Shown here one piece after another: positions 1 to 7,585 of a DNA stretch of 11,877 nt. Both the position numbers and the translations under genes were made by a program. The notes below the pieces were generated by a model. The model saw only the letters and a program-made list of their open reading frames with translations. It was not told where the DNA came from and ran no database searches. Location of the stretch: the NCBI GenBank assembly GCA_038321575.1, contig JBBQFD010000019.1, positions 1-11,877 on the forward strand, written 5' to 3'. Within the stretch, counting starts at the first letter, position 1. Each line of letters opens with the position of its first letter. This DNA is from JBBQFD01 sp038321575. Lineage in GTDB: Bacteria > Bacillota_I > Bacilli_A > RF39 > UBA660.

Positions 1-15
1 ATATAATTAATAGAG

Positions 16-44
16 TTGACAAGCAGAAAATAATAGTGTATAAA
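16..44 (+). promoter_or_regulatory. Promoter of topA
   Basis: TTGACA at 16-21 and TATAAA at 39-44, separated by 17 bases, form a canonical housekeeping sigma promoter. The predicted start, near 51, gives a leader of about 20 bases. The ribosome binding site AAGGAGAG lies at 58-65, seven bases before the ATG at 73. topA is therefore probably expressed from its own promoter, whatever lies upstream of the window. Confidence 0.75.
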
Positions 45-72
45 TTAAATGAAATAAAAGGAGAGTGAACTA

Positions 73-2100
73 ATGGCAAAAAATCTTGTAATCGTGGAAT
101 CACCAAGTAAATCTAAAACTATTGAAAAATATCTTGGTAAAGATTATAAAGTTGTCTCAAGTAAAGGCCATATTCGTGATTTATCAACTAAAGGTAAATT
201 CGGATTAGGGGTTGATGTTGAAAATAACTTTAAACCAGATTATACAATTATAAAAGGTAAAAATAAGATTGTTGACGAACTTAAAAAAGATGTCAAAGAA
301 TCTGAACATATATATTTAGCAACCGACCCTGACCGCGAAGGGGAAGCAATTAGTTTTCACTTATATGATATTTTAAAATTAAAAGAAAATAATTACGATC
401 GTGTTGTTTTTAATGAAATAACTAAAAATGCCGTGGTAGATTCATTCAATCATGCTCGTAAAATTGATCAAGGCTTAGTTAACTCACAAGAAGCAAGAAG
501 GATCTTAGACCGGATTATTGGGTTTCGCTTAAGCAAATTAATGCAAGCTAAAACAGATGGATCTAGTGCTGGTCGTGTACAAAGTGTTGCATTAAAAATG
601 ATTGTTGATAAAGAAAGAGAAATAGAGAAGTTTAATATTGAAGAATATTGGACAGTAACTGCTAACTTTCAAGATTTTGATGCTGAATTATTCAATCATA
701 ATCATAAAGATATAACGATTAAAAATGAAATTGAGGCTAATGAAATATTAGGAGTTTTAAGTAATGCTTTTAAAATTGAAGAAGTAGAGAAAAAATTAAA
801 AAATAAGAAATCTAAAGTACCATATATTACTAGTACTTTACAACAAGATGCTTCAAATAAATTAAATATGGGTGCTAAAAAAACAATGTCAATTGCACAA
901 AAATTATATGAAGGTATTGATTTAGCTAACGAAACAGTTGGGTTAATTTCTTATATGCGTACTGACTCAGTTCGTTTAGCAAGTGAATTCGTTCATGATG
1001 CTCAATATTATATTGAAGCTAAATATGGTAAGGAATATCTTGGCAGTGTTAAATTTTCAAAGAAAACTGATAATGTACAAGATGCCCACGAAGCTATTCG
1101 CCCAACAAGCATAAATAGAGATCCATTAAGTGTAAAACCCTATTTATCTAGTGATGAATACCGTGTTTATGAAATGATTTACTATCGTGCTTTAGCATCA
1201 CTTATGAAAGATGCTAAAACCGAAAATACAACAGTTATTTTAGATAATAATAATTATCAATTTAAAGCAACTGGTCAAGTAATTTTATTTGATGGTTATT
1301 TAAAAGTATATAGTGATTTTGAAGATACTATTGAAAGAACTTTACCACCACTAGATACTTATCAATCTAAAGTCATTGTAAGTCGTGAAATTAATAAAGA
1401 ACAACACTTTACTAAACCACCAGCTCGTTATAGTGAAGCCAAATTAATTAAAGAAATGGAAGAGCTAGGTATTGGTCGTCCAAGTACTTATGCTAAAATT
1501 ATTGATACCCTAAAAGCTCGTGGTTATGTTGATGTTGTTGAAAAAAGATTTATACCAACAACAATTGGGATTGAAATAACCGATAAATTACAAGAATTCT
1601 TTAGTCATTTAATTAATGTTGAATATACTGCTCAAATGGAAAAAGATTTAGATGAAATTGCGAATGGTAAAATAGTTTGGTATGAAATTTTAAAAGGATT
1701 TTATGGTGAATTTGAAGAATCATTAAAGAAAGCCTTTGGTGGTATGACTAAAAAAGAAGCTGAAAAGACTGGCGAAAAATGTCCTTTATGTGGTGGCGAT
1801 TTAGTTATTCGTAAAGGTAAATACGGTAAATTTACGGCATGTGGTAATTATCCAACATGTAAGTATATAAAAAGTGAACCAAGAGAAATAGTTGAAGTTT
1901 GTGATTGTCCTAACTGTGATGGTAAGATAATCCAAAGAACTAGTAAAAAAGGTAAAATATTCTATGGATGTAATAATTATCCTAAATGTAAGACTGCTTA
2001 TTGGGACTTACCAACCGGCGAATTATGTCCAACATGTAAGAGTATGTTAACTGAGAAAAAAGATAAAATTAAATGTAGTAAATGTGAATACGAAAGGTAA
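73..2100 (+). CDS. topA: DNA topoisomerase I (type IA)
   Basis: This cytoplasmic type IA topoisomerase relaxes negative supercoils by cutting one strand through a 5'-phosphotyrosine link. The 675-aa length is close to that of Bacillus TopA. The Toprim domain opens at the N-terminus (VIVESPSKSKT, Glu9) and continues with the acidic triad in TDPDREGE (Asp85, Asp87, Glu89). The active-site Tyr294 and Arg296 lie in SYMRTDS. The cleavage/gate motif HEAIRPT is at about 339-345 and GIGRPSTYA at about 466-474. Three C-terminal zinc ribbons follow: Cys570/573/590/597, Cys612/615/633/639 and a shorter Cys652/655/668/671. The ATG at 73 is chosen because of the good ribosome binding site and the conserved N-terminus. 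In Bacillus topA sits in a topA-trmFO-xerC cluster; here xerC is kept but trmFO is missing from its place. Identification is secure. Confidence 0.98.
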   Translation: MAKNLVIVESPSKSKTIEKYLGKDYKVVSSKGHIRDLSTKGKFGLGVDVENNFKPDYTIIKGKNKIVDELKKDVKESEHIYLATDPDREGEAISFHLYDILKLKENNYDRVVFNEITKNAVVDSFNHARKIDQGLVNSQEARRILDRIIGFRLSKLMQAKTDGSSAGRVQSVALKMIVDKEREIEKFNIEEYWTVTANFQDFDAELFNHNHKDITIKNEIEANEILGVLSNAFKIEEVEKKLKNKKSKVPYITSTLQQDASNKLNMGAKKTMSIAQKLYEGIDLANETVGLISYMRTDSVRLASEFVHDAQYYIEAKYGKEYLGSVKFSKKTDNVQDAHEAIRPTSINRDPLSVKPYLSSDEYRVYEMIYYRALASLMKDAKTENTTVILDNNNYQFKATGQVILFDGYLKVYSDFEDTIERTLPPLDTYQSKVIVSREINKEQHFTKPPARYSEAKLIKEMEELGIGRPSTYAKIIDTLKARGYVDVVEKRFIPTTIGIEITDKLQEFFSHLINVEYTAQMEKDLDEIANGKIVWYEILKGFYGEFEESLKKAFGGMTKKEAEKTGEKCPLCGGDLVIRKGKYGKFTACGNYPTCKYIKSEPREIVEVCDCPNCDGKIIQRTSKKGKIFYGCNNYPKCKTAYWDLPTGELCPTCKSMLTEKKDKIKCSKCEYER

Positions 2101-2116
2101 ACCATTACCTTTTTTT
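2093..2116 (+). terminator. Terminator of topA, overlapping its stop codon
   Basis: A perfect 8-bp stem (2093-2100 with 2105-2112) closes an ACCA loop, and the T-run covers 2110-2116. The left arm contains the TAA stop of topA, so the last codons form part of the hairpin. Confidence 0.85.
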
Positions 2117-2118
2117 CA

Positions 2119-2146
2119 TTGACAAATAATGAATATAAGATATAAT
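2119..2146 (+). promoter_or_regulatory. Promoter of the 2170 gene
   Basis: TTGACA (2119-2124) and a consensus TATAAT (2141-2146) are 16 bases apart and begin directly after the topA T-run. The predicted start is near 2153. The seven Ts plus CATTGACAAATAAT (2110-2130) are identical to the terminator-promoter junction at 10157-10177. Confidence 0.85.
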
Positions 2147-2169
2147 AAAATTAGTTAAGGGGGATATAT

Positions 2170-3261
2170 ATGCAATCAGGCGAAAGATATACCTTGACAG
2201 TATTTGATAATAAAACAACAAAAAAAATAATAATTCCGTTAATGGAAAACGGTAAGCTTAAAACTAAGGTTGATATCACAACTATTGACTTATTTTTTCT
2301 TGACCCAGATGTTGCTGGTGGTTTTTATGATCGTATGGAATTTCGTGATTACTTATTAAAAAATGGTTATGATGTATCACAAAATTTTGCTGTTTATATA
2401 ACTTATATTAGCAATCAAAAAAATGGTAATATACAACAATATAATCGAGAAATGAAAAAGAAGTATGGCGATACTAACAATGCATGGTCATCAAAAAACG
2501 AAAAATGTTTACCAATTATTTACCGTGATTGTTCAGTAATGGCATATTTTGCTTATGTATGTAATAAATTAAGACAAGAATACGCTTCTTTACCAGTTCA
2601 TAATGATGCTGTTCGTAAAGAAACATATAACAAGATTAAAACTGATGAAGTATGGGGAGAATTTTATTTAAAATTAGCAACAGCAATGAATAGTGGTAAA
2701 TTTAATATGCATTTACGTGACAAAAGCGGATTAAGCAATTATTGTTATGAAAATATCAGTGATTATAATCGTAATAAAAATCAAAATAGTTACGAAGAAA
2801 TAGAAGCTTTTGAAATTGCTAAGAAAAAAGTTGGGGATGATTTAACACATTATAAAAATATTCGTTTAATTCAAGGGGCATTTATGGAATATGAAAAAAA
2901 GTTTGGATATAATTTTGGGTTAGATCAAAATGCAATTGCAATAGAATTAGTAATTGCAAAGACTAATAATCATATAGCTAAAAAAGATAGTCAATTAATT
3001 GGTGTCGTTACCAAACCAAATTATATTGGGAATGAATTAGATTTAAAAACATCCGAAATTACATATGTTGACCCTAATGAAAAAAGTAAAGAAAAAAAAG
3101 ATCTAGGTGAAATTATATATCATCCATATTATATTAATGGTGAATTAGTCACTGAAGAAGTTTATAATCTTCATAAAAAAAACAAAACCGATAGTACTGA
3201 AAATTCTGGTGGTGTAATTAATGATCGTCAAAAAACAATGATATTAAAACAGAGTAAATAG
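2170..3261 (+). CDS. Unrecognised 363-aa soluble protein
   Basis: I do not recognise this protein. It has no signal peptide and no membrane segment, so it is probably cytoplasmic. Residues 1-45 look beta-rich, a Lys/Glu/Asn-rich mixed region fills the middle, and the C-terminus (about 303-363) is hydrophilic and probably disordered. Scattered cysteines (113, 121, 131, 192) form no clear zinc motif. The start is supported by AAGGGGG at 2157-2163, six bases before the ATG. The gene has its own strong promoter and terminator. It occupies the place between topA and xerC where Bacillus carries trmFO, but it shows no FAD-binding GxGxxG motif and is not TrmFO. Its control signals resemble those of the unknown genes at 8890, 10245 and 11063. 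It is intact and uses codons like its neighbours. Function is not assignable. Confidence 0.85.
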   Translation: MQSGERYTLTVFDNKTTKKIIIPLMENGKLKTKVDITTIDLFFLDPDVAGGFYDRMEFRDYLLKNGYDVSQNFAVYITYISNQKNGNIQQYNREMKKKYGDTNNAWSSKNEKCLPIIYRDCSVMAYFAYVCNKLRQEYASLPVHNDAVRKETYNKIKTDEVWGEFYLKLATAMNSGKFNMHLRDKSGLSNYCYENISDYNRNKNQNSYEEIEAFEIAKKKVGDDLTHYKNIRLIQGAFMEYEKKFGYNFGLDQNAIAIELVIAKTNNHIAKKDSQLIGVVTKPNYIGNELDLKTSEITYVDPNEKSKEKKDLGEIIYHPYYINGELVTEEVYNLHKKNKTDSTENSGGVINDRQKTMILKQSK

Positions 3262-3277
3262 ATTTTACTCTTTTTTT
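3251..3277 (+). terminator. Terminator of the 2170 gene
   Basis: An 8-bp perfect stem (3251-3258 with 3264-3271) is followed by a T-run at 3271-3277. The five-base loop begins with the TAG stop codon (3259-3261). Confidence 0.85.
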
Positions 3278-3278
3278 A

Positions 3279-3287
3279 TGTTAAAAT
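3279..3287 (+). promoter_or_regulatory. Extended -10 promoter of xerC-tdk
   Basis: TGTTAAAAT (3279-3287) is an extended -10 element directly after the preceding terminator T-run, with no convincing -35. The start would be near 3294, leaving a leader of only about 9 bases before the ATG at 3303. The GGTGAT ribosome binding site at 3294-3299 would then lie at the very 5' end of the message. The same arrangement precedes the gene at 7586. Confidence 0.5.
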
Positions 3288-3302
3288 TAGGATGGTGATA
3301 AT

Positions 3303-4199
3303 ATGCAAAAAATAATCGACAAATTTATTACATATTTGGAAGTTGAAAAAGGTTATTCGAATTATACGATTAATAATTATCAAAAAGATTTAAATGCTTT
3401 TATGACTTTTTTAGTTACTGAAAATATTGATAACATTAAAGATGTTGATTTTAAAATAGTAAGATTATATTTAAAGAATATGTATGATAAGAATTATGCT
3501 AAAAAAACTATATCTCGTCATATTAGTTCATTACGTAGTTTGTATAAATATTTATTAAAAGAAGGTATTATAAAAACTAATCCCATGCAGTTAATTACTA
3601 ATCCTAAACAAGATCAAAAACTACCTGATTTTCTTTATTATAATGAACTTGAGGTATTATTAAATACTCCTAATCAAACTAATCCAATTGGACAAAGGGA
3701 CGCCTTAATCCTTGAGTTACTCTATTCAACGGGGATTCGTGTCAGTGAACTTGTCAGCATTAAAGTGAGTGATATCGATGCTCATGATAATAAAATAAAG
3801 ATCTTAGGCAAAGGTAATAAAGAACGATATGTTCTTTATGGTGGTAAGTGCCGTACTTTAATTGATTTATATTTAAATGATGGGCGAAATAAAATGCTAA
3901 ATGATTCAAATAATCAATATATCTTTTTAAATGATAATGGTCATAAGATAGGACCACGTGGTATTGAATATATTATTGATAAACTGGTTAAACAGAGTGG
4001 TTTAAAAGCTCATATAACCCCGCATACTTTAAGACACACTTTTGCTACCCATATGTTAAATGAAGGTGCTGATTTGAAAAGTGTGCAAGAGTTACTCGGA
4101 CATGAAAATTTATCTTCAACCCAAATATATACGCATGTGTCAAATGAACGACTAAGAAGTGTATATCTAAATACTCATCCACGAGCAAAGAAGGAGTGA
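3303..4199 (+). CDS. xerC: Tyrosine recombinase XerC
   Basis: This site-specific recombinase should act with a XerD partner at dif to resolve chromosome dimers. The 298-aa length is typical of Xer proteins. The N-terminal SAM-like core-binding domain covers about 1-87, including the TISRHISSLRSLYKYL segment. The catalytic domain follows with all six expected residues: Arg146 (TGIRVSEL), Lys170 (GKGNKER), His241 and Arg244 (HTLRH), His267 (LLGHENLSST) and the nucleophile Tyr276 (IYTHVS). The start is supported by GGTGAT just upstream. The gene lies close to topA, as XerC/CodV does in Bacillus, which favours XerC over XerD or a mobile-element integrase. The ribosome binding site of tdk overlaps its end, so the two are probably one transcript. 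No attachment sites or phage genes flank it. Confidence 0.9.
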   Translation: MQKIIDKFITYLEVEKGYSNYTINNYQKDLNAFMTFLVTENIDNIKDVDFKIVRLYLKNMYDKNYAKKTISRHISSLRSLYKYLLKEGIIKTNPMQLITNPKQDQKLPDFLYYNELEVLLNTPNQTNPIGQRDALILELLYSTGIRVSELVSIKVSDIDAHDNKIKILGKGNKERYVLYGGKCRTLIDLYLNDGRNKMLNDSNNQYIFLNDNGHKIGPRGIEYIIDKLVKQSGLKAHITPHTLRHTFATHMLNEGADLKSVQELLGHENLSSTQIYTHVSNERLRSVYLNTHPRAKKE

Positions 4200-4203
4200 G
4201 AAA

Positions 4204-4830
4204 ATGGCTAAATTATATTTTAATTACGGTGCAATGAATTCAGGTAAGACAATCACATTGATGGCGGCAGCATATAACTATGAAGAACGTGATCAAAAAG
4301 TTATTGTTATAAAACCAGCAGTTGATACTAAAGGTGATAAAAAATTAATATCTCGTATTGGTTTATCACGTGAAGTTAATATTCTATTATCACCCAATGA
4401 CTCAGCATATGATCTGATTTTGCCTTATTATAAATCAGGTTTGGCATGTGTTTTTATTGATGAAGCTCAATTTTTATTACCTAAACAAGTTGATGATTTA
4501 TTTATTGTAGCTAAAGCATTAGATGTTCCAGTAATTTGTTATGGTTTACGAGCTGATTTCCAAACAAAGGGATTTCCAGGTAGTATTCGTTTAATGGAAT
4601 TAGCTGATGAGATGGCTGAATTAGCAACTATTTGTCGATGTGGTAAAAAGGCAAGATTTAATGGTCGTAAAGTTAATGGTGAATTTGTAAGCGAAGGTGC
4701 ACAAATAGCAATTGATGAGACTGATGAAGTTACTTATGAATCATTATGTGGTGTTTGTTATTTAGATAAAGTTATGCATTACGACTTTTATAAAGATAAA
4801 ATGCCAGATAAAACCTTAGTTAAAAAATAA
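4204..4830 (+). CDS. tdk: Thymidine kinase
   Basis: Type II (TK1-like) thymidine kinase, which phosphorylates thymidine to dTMP with ATP in the salvage pathway. The P-loop GAMNSGKT is at 9-16. The DEAQF motif at 86-90 carries the catalytic base Glu87. YGLRADFQ at 113-120 precedes the lasso region. A structural zinc site is formed by Cys144/Cys146 and Cys182/Cys185. The 208-aa length is normal. AAGGAG (4191-4196) sits inside the last codons of xerC, only four bases separate the xerC stop from the ATG, and no terminator intervenes, so tdk is probably translated in coupling with xerC. I see no hairpin terminator after tdk before the ppdK promoter. Confidence 0.96.
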   Translation: MAKLYFNYGAMNSGKTITLMAAAYNYEERDQKVIVIKPAVDTKGDKKLISRIGLSREVNILLSPNDSAYDLILPYYKSGLACVFIDEAQFLLPKQVDDLFIVAKALDVPVICYGLRADFQTKGFPGSIRLMELADEMAELATICRCGKKARFNGRKVNGEFVSEGAQIAIDETDEVTYESLCGVCYLDKVMHYDFYKDKMPDKTLVKK

Positions 4831-4838
4831 TTACATGA

Positions 4839-4867
4839 TTGCCAACTTATGACTATTTTGATATAAT
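4839..4867 (+). promoter_or_regulatory. Promoter of ppdK
   Basis: TTGCCA (4839-4844) and a perfect TATAAT (4862-4867) are 17 bases apart, with TG one base before the -10 (an extended -10). The start should be near 4874. AAAGGAG at 4884-4890 lies seven bases before the ATG at 4898. Confidence 0.8.
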
Positions 4868-4897
4868 GTAAACTGTATATAATAAAGGAGAAAAAGT

Positions 4898-7522
4898 ATG
4901 ACAAAATATGTTTATGCCTTTAAAGAAGGTAACAAAGATATGCGTGATTTACTAGGTGGAAAGGGTGCTAATTTAGCCGAAATGGTTAGTATTGGCTTAC
5001 CGGTACCACGTGGTTTTACGGTTACAACCGAAGCTTGTAATCAATATTATGCTGATAATAAATTAATTAGCGAAGTCATTAAAAATGAAATTTTTACGAT
5101 GTTAGCTGATTTAGAATTAGTATCTGGTAAAAAGATGGGTGATCTAAATAACCCATTATTAGTATCAGTAAGAAGTGGCGCTAGAGCAAGTATGCCAGGA
5201 ATGATGGATACTGTTTTAAACTTAGGCTTAAATGATGAAGTAGCCAAGGGTTTTGCCATCGCAACTAATAATTCAAGATTTGTATATGACTCATATCGTC
5301 GTTTTATTCAAATGTTTGCAGATGTTGTAAAAGGATATCCAAAAGCTTCTTTTGAAAGATTATTAGATCAAATTAAAGAAGAAAAGGGTGCTAAAATCGA
5401 TACTGATTTAACGGCAACTGATATGGAAGAAGTAGTTGCTAAATATAAAGAAGTATATCGTAGTTTAGCGAATGTTGATTTTCCACAAGATCCTAAAGTT
5501 CAATTAATTGAAGCTGTTTCTGCTGTATTCCGTTCATGGAATAACGAACGTGCGATTATTTATCGTCGTATGAATGATATTCCTGGATCATGGGGAACAG
5601 CAGTCACTATTCAAGAAATGGTTTATGGTAATCGTGGTGATGATTGTGGAACAGGTGTTGCTTTCACCCGTGACCCTTCAACTGGTGAAAATAAACTTTA
5701 TGGTGAATATTTAATTAATGCTCAAGGTGAAGATGTTGTAGCGGGTATTCGTACCCCGCAACCAATATCAACTTTAGCTGATGTTATGCCCGAAATATAT
5801 AAACAATTTGTTGATATAACTAAAACACTTGAACATCATTATCGTGATATGCAAGATATGGAATTTACAATCGAAGATGGTAAACTTTTCATGTTACAAA
5901 CCCGTAATGGTAAAAGAACTGCTCAAGCATCATTAAAAGTAGCAGTCGATCTTGTTAATGAAGGGATGATCACGAAAGAGGAAGCCTTATTAAAAGTGGA
6001 ACCTCGCTTATTAGATCAATTATTACATCCAACATTTGATGTTGATGCTTTAAATAGTAGTAAAGTTATTGCAAAAGGATTAGCAGCATCACCAGGAGCT
6101 GGAACCGGTAAAATATATTTTACAGCAGAAGATGTTAGTGCTGCAAAAGCTTTAGGTGAAGATACTATTTTAGTAAGACTTGAAACATCACCTGAAGATA
6201 TTCAAGGAATGAATGATGCTAAAGGAATCTTAACCATTCGTGGTGGAATGACATCACATGCCGCCGTTGTTGCTCGTGGTATGGGTTGTTCATGTGTTTG
6301 TGGTTGTGGTGATTTAATTATTGATGAAGAAGCCAAAACCTTAAAAACTAAAGGTGGTCTTACTTTTAAAGAGGGAGACTGTATCTCAATTGATGGTTCA
6401 ACCGGTAATGTATATGGAGAGGCTATTAAAACAGCTGAACCAGCAATAAGTGGTGACTTTGAAGTATTTATGGGTTGGGCTGATGAAGTTCGTAAACTTA
6501 AAATTCGTGCTAATGCTGATACTCCAAAAGATGCTAAACAAGCACGCTTATTTGGTGCGGAAGGTATTGGACTATGTCGTACAGAACACATGTTTTTTGA
6601 TGAGGCACGTATCTTTGGTATGCGCCAAATGATTACGGCTGAAACCGTTTTACAAAGAGAAGTTGCATTAGCTAAATTATTACCAATGCAAAGAGGTGAC
6701 TTTGAAGATCTATTTAGAGCGATGGAAGGATTCCCTGTAACGATTCGTTATTTAGATCCACCGCTTCATGAATTCTTACCTCATACTGATGAGGAAATAC
6801 AACCTCTAGCCGATGCGTTAGGAATGACATTTGATGCGCTAAAAGATCGAATTGAGTCATTAAAAGAATTTAATCCAATGATGGGACATCGTGGTTGTCG
6901 CTTGGCTGTTACTTATCCAGAAATTGCAGTAATGCAAACAAGAGCAGTAATTGAAGCGGCGATTAATGTTAATAAAGAAGGATTAAAAGTAATCCCAGAA
7001 ATTATGATTCCATTAATATGTGATATAAAAGAATTAAAATATGTTAAGAATATTATTGTTGAAACAGCTGATCGTATTATTAAAGAAGCAATGGTTGAAT
7101 TACCATATACTATTGGAACAATGATTGAAATACCAAGAGCAGCATTACTTGCTGATACCTTAGCTTCCGAAGCTGAATTCTTCAGTTTTGGAACTAATGA
7201 TTTAACGCAAATGACTTATGGATTTAGTCGAGATGATGCTGGCAAATTCTTAAATGATTATTATGCTAAAAACATTTTCGAAAGTGATCCATTTGGTAAA
7301 ATAGATCAAAGTGGCGTAGGAATGTTAATCGAAATGGCAGTTAAAAAGGGACGTACAGTTCGTCCTGATATGAAAATTGGAATATGTGGGGAACATGGTG
7401 GCGAACCAACAAGTGTTGAATTCTGTCATCACTTAGGTTTAAATTATGTATCTTGTTCACCATTTAGAGTGCCAATTGCTCGTTTAGCAGCGGCCCAAGC
7501 TCAATTAAAAGAAAAAATTTAA
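4898..7522 (+). CDS. ppdK: Pyruvate, phosphate dikinase
   Basis: This cytoplasmic enzyme interconverts pyruvate + ATP + Pi and PEP + AMP + PPi. In anaerobes it often works in the glycolytic direction or returns pyruvate to PEP. The 874-aa length matches bacterial PPDK closely. The N-terminal ATP-grasp domain includes GGKGANLAEM (20-29), SVRSGARASMPGMMDT and the QTRNGKR segment (334-340). The phosphohistidine domain has GGMTSHAAVVARGMG with catalytic His454 and regulatory Thr452. The C-terminal TIM barrel has RTEHMFF (561-567), EIPRAAL, SFGTNDLTQM and the proton-donor Cys830 in GICGEHGGEP. Residues 464-470 (CSCVCGC) hold four closely spaced cysteines, more than I expect at this site. The gene is a monocistronic unit with clear promoter and terminator. 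No PPDK regulatory protein gene is visible here. Confidence 0.98.
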   Translation: MTKYVYAFKEGNKDMRDLLGGKGANLAEMVSIGLPVPRGFTVTTEACNQYYADNKLISEVIKNEIFTMLADLELVSGKKMGDLNNPLLVSVRSGARASMPGMMDTVLNLGLNDEVAKGFAIATNNSRFVYDSYRRFIQMFADVVKGYPKASFERLLDQIKEEKGAKIDTDLTATDMEEVVAKYKEVYRSLANVDFPQDPKVQLIEAVSAVFRSWNNERAIIYRRMNDIPGSWGTAVTIQEMVYGNRGDDCGTGVAFTRDPSTGENKLYGEYLINAQGEDVVAGIRTPQPISTLADVMPEIYKQFVDITKTLEHHYRDMQDMEFTIEDGKLFMLQTRNGKRTAQASLKVAVDLVNEGMITKEEALLKVEPRLLDQLLHPTFDVDALNSSKVIAKGLAASPGAGTGKIYFTAEDVSAAKALGEDTILVRLETSPEDIQGMNDAKGILTIRGGMTSHAAVVARGMGCSCVCGCGDLIIDEEAKTLKTKGGLTFKEGDCISIDGSTGNVYGEAIKTAEPAISGDFEVFMGWADEVRKLKIRANADTPKDAKQARLFGAEGIGLCRTEHMFFDEARIFGMRQMITAETVLQREVALAKLLPMQRGDFEDLFRAMEGFPVTIRYLDPPLHEFLPHTDEEIQPLADALGMTFDALKDRIESLKEFNPMMGHRGCRLAVTYPEIAVMQTRAVIEAAINVNKEGLKVIPEIMIPLICDIKELKYVKNIIVETADRIIKEAMVELPYTIGTMIEIPRAALLADTLASEAEFFSFGTNDLTQMTYGFSRDDAGKFLNDYYAKNIFESDPFGKIDQSGVGMLIEMAVKKGRTVRPDMKIGICGEHGGEPTSVEFCHHLGLNYVSCSPFRVPIARLAAAQAQLKEKI

Positions 7523-7526
7523 TATT

Positions 7527-7553
7527 AAAAGTCATATTGATATGACTTTTTTT
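7527..7553 (+). terminator. Terminator of ppdK
   Basis: A 10-bp perfect stem (7527-7536 with 7541-7550) closes a TTGA loop, with a T-run at 7547-7553. It starts four bases after the ppdK stop codon. Confidence 0.9.
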
Positions 7554-7560
7554 CTTTTTA

Positions 7561-7569
7561 TGGTAAAAT
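7561..7569 (+). promoter_or_regulatory. Extended -10 promoter of the sugar kinase gene
   Basis: TGGTAAAAT (7561-7569) follows the ppdK terminator T-run and lacks a clear -35. The start would be near 7576, giving a leader of about 10 bases that begins with AGGTGAT (7576-7582), the ribosome binding site of the ATG at 7586. The layout closely matches that before xerC. Confidence 0.5.
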
Positions 7570-7585
7570 TATAATAGGTGATAAA

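Noticed and set aside
3760..3957. Minus-strand frame inside xerC.
   Set aside because: It lies wholly within the conserved catalytic region of xerC and encodes a His/Tyr-rich shadow sequence.
3303..4199. XerC as the integrase of a mobile element carrying the neighbouring unknown gene.
   Set aside because: Length, motifs and closeness to topA fit the housekeeping recombinase. There are no att repeats, excisionase or phage genes nearby.
4845..4874. Resemblance to a Firmicutes dif site: TAATGTAAACT matches a XerD-arm sequence, just downstream of xerC-tdk.
   Set aside because: The left arm fits poorly and the spacing is wrong for a 28-bp dif. The match is explained by the TATAAT box and start region of the ppdK promoter.
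6202..6591. Minus-strand frame inside ppdK, with two further short frames at 5047-5259 (minus) and 6450-6632 (plus).
   Set aside because: All lie within the strongly conserved PPDK reading frame and have no initiation signals or recognisable protein features.
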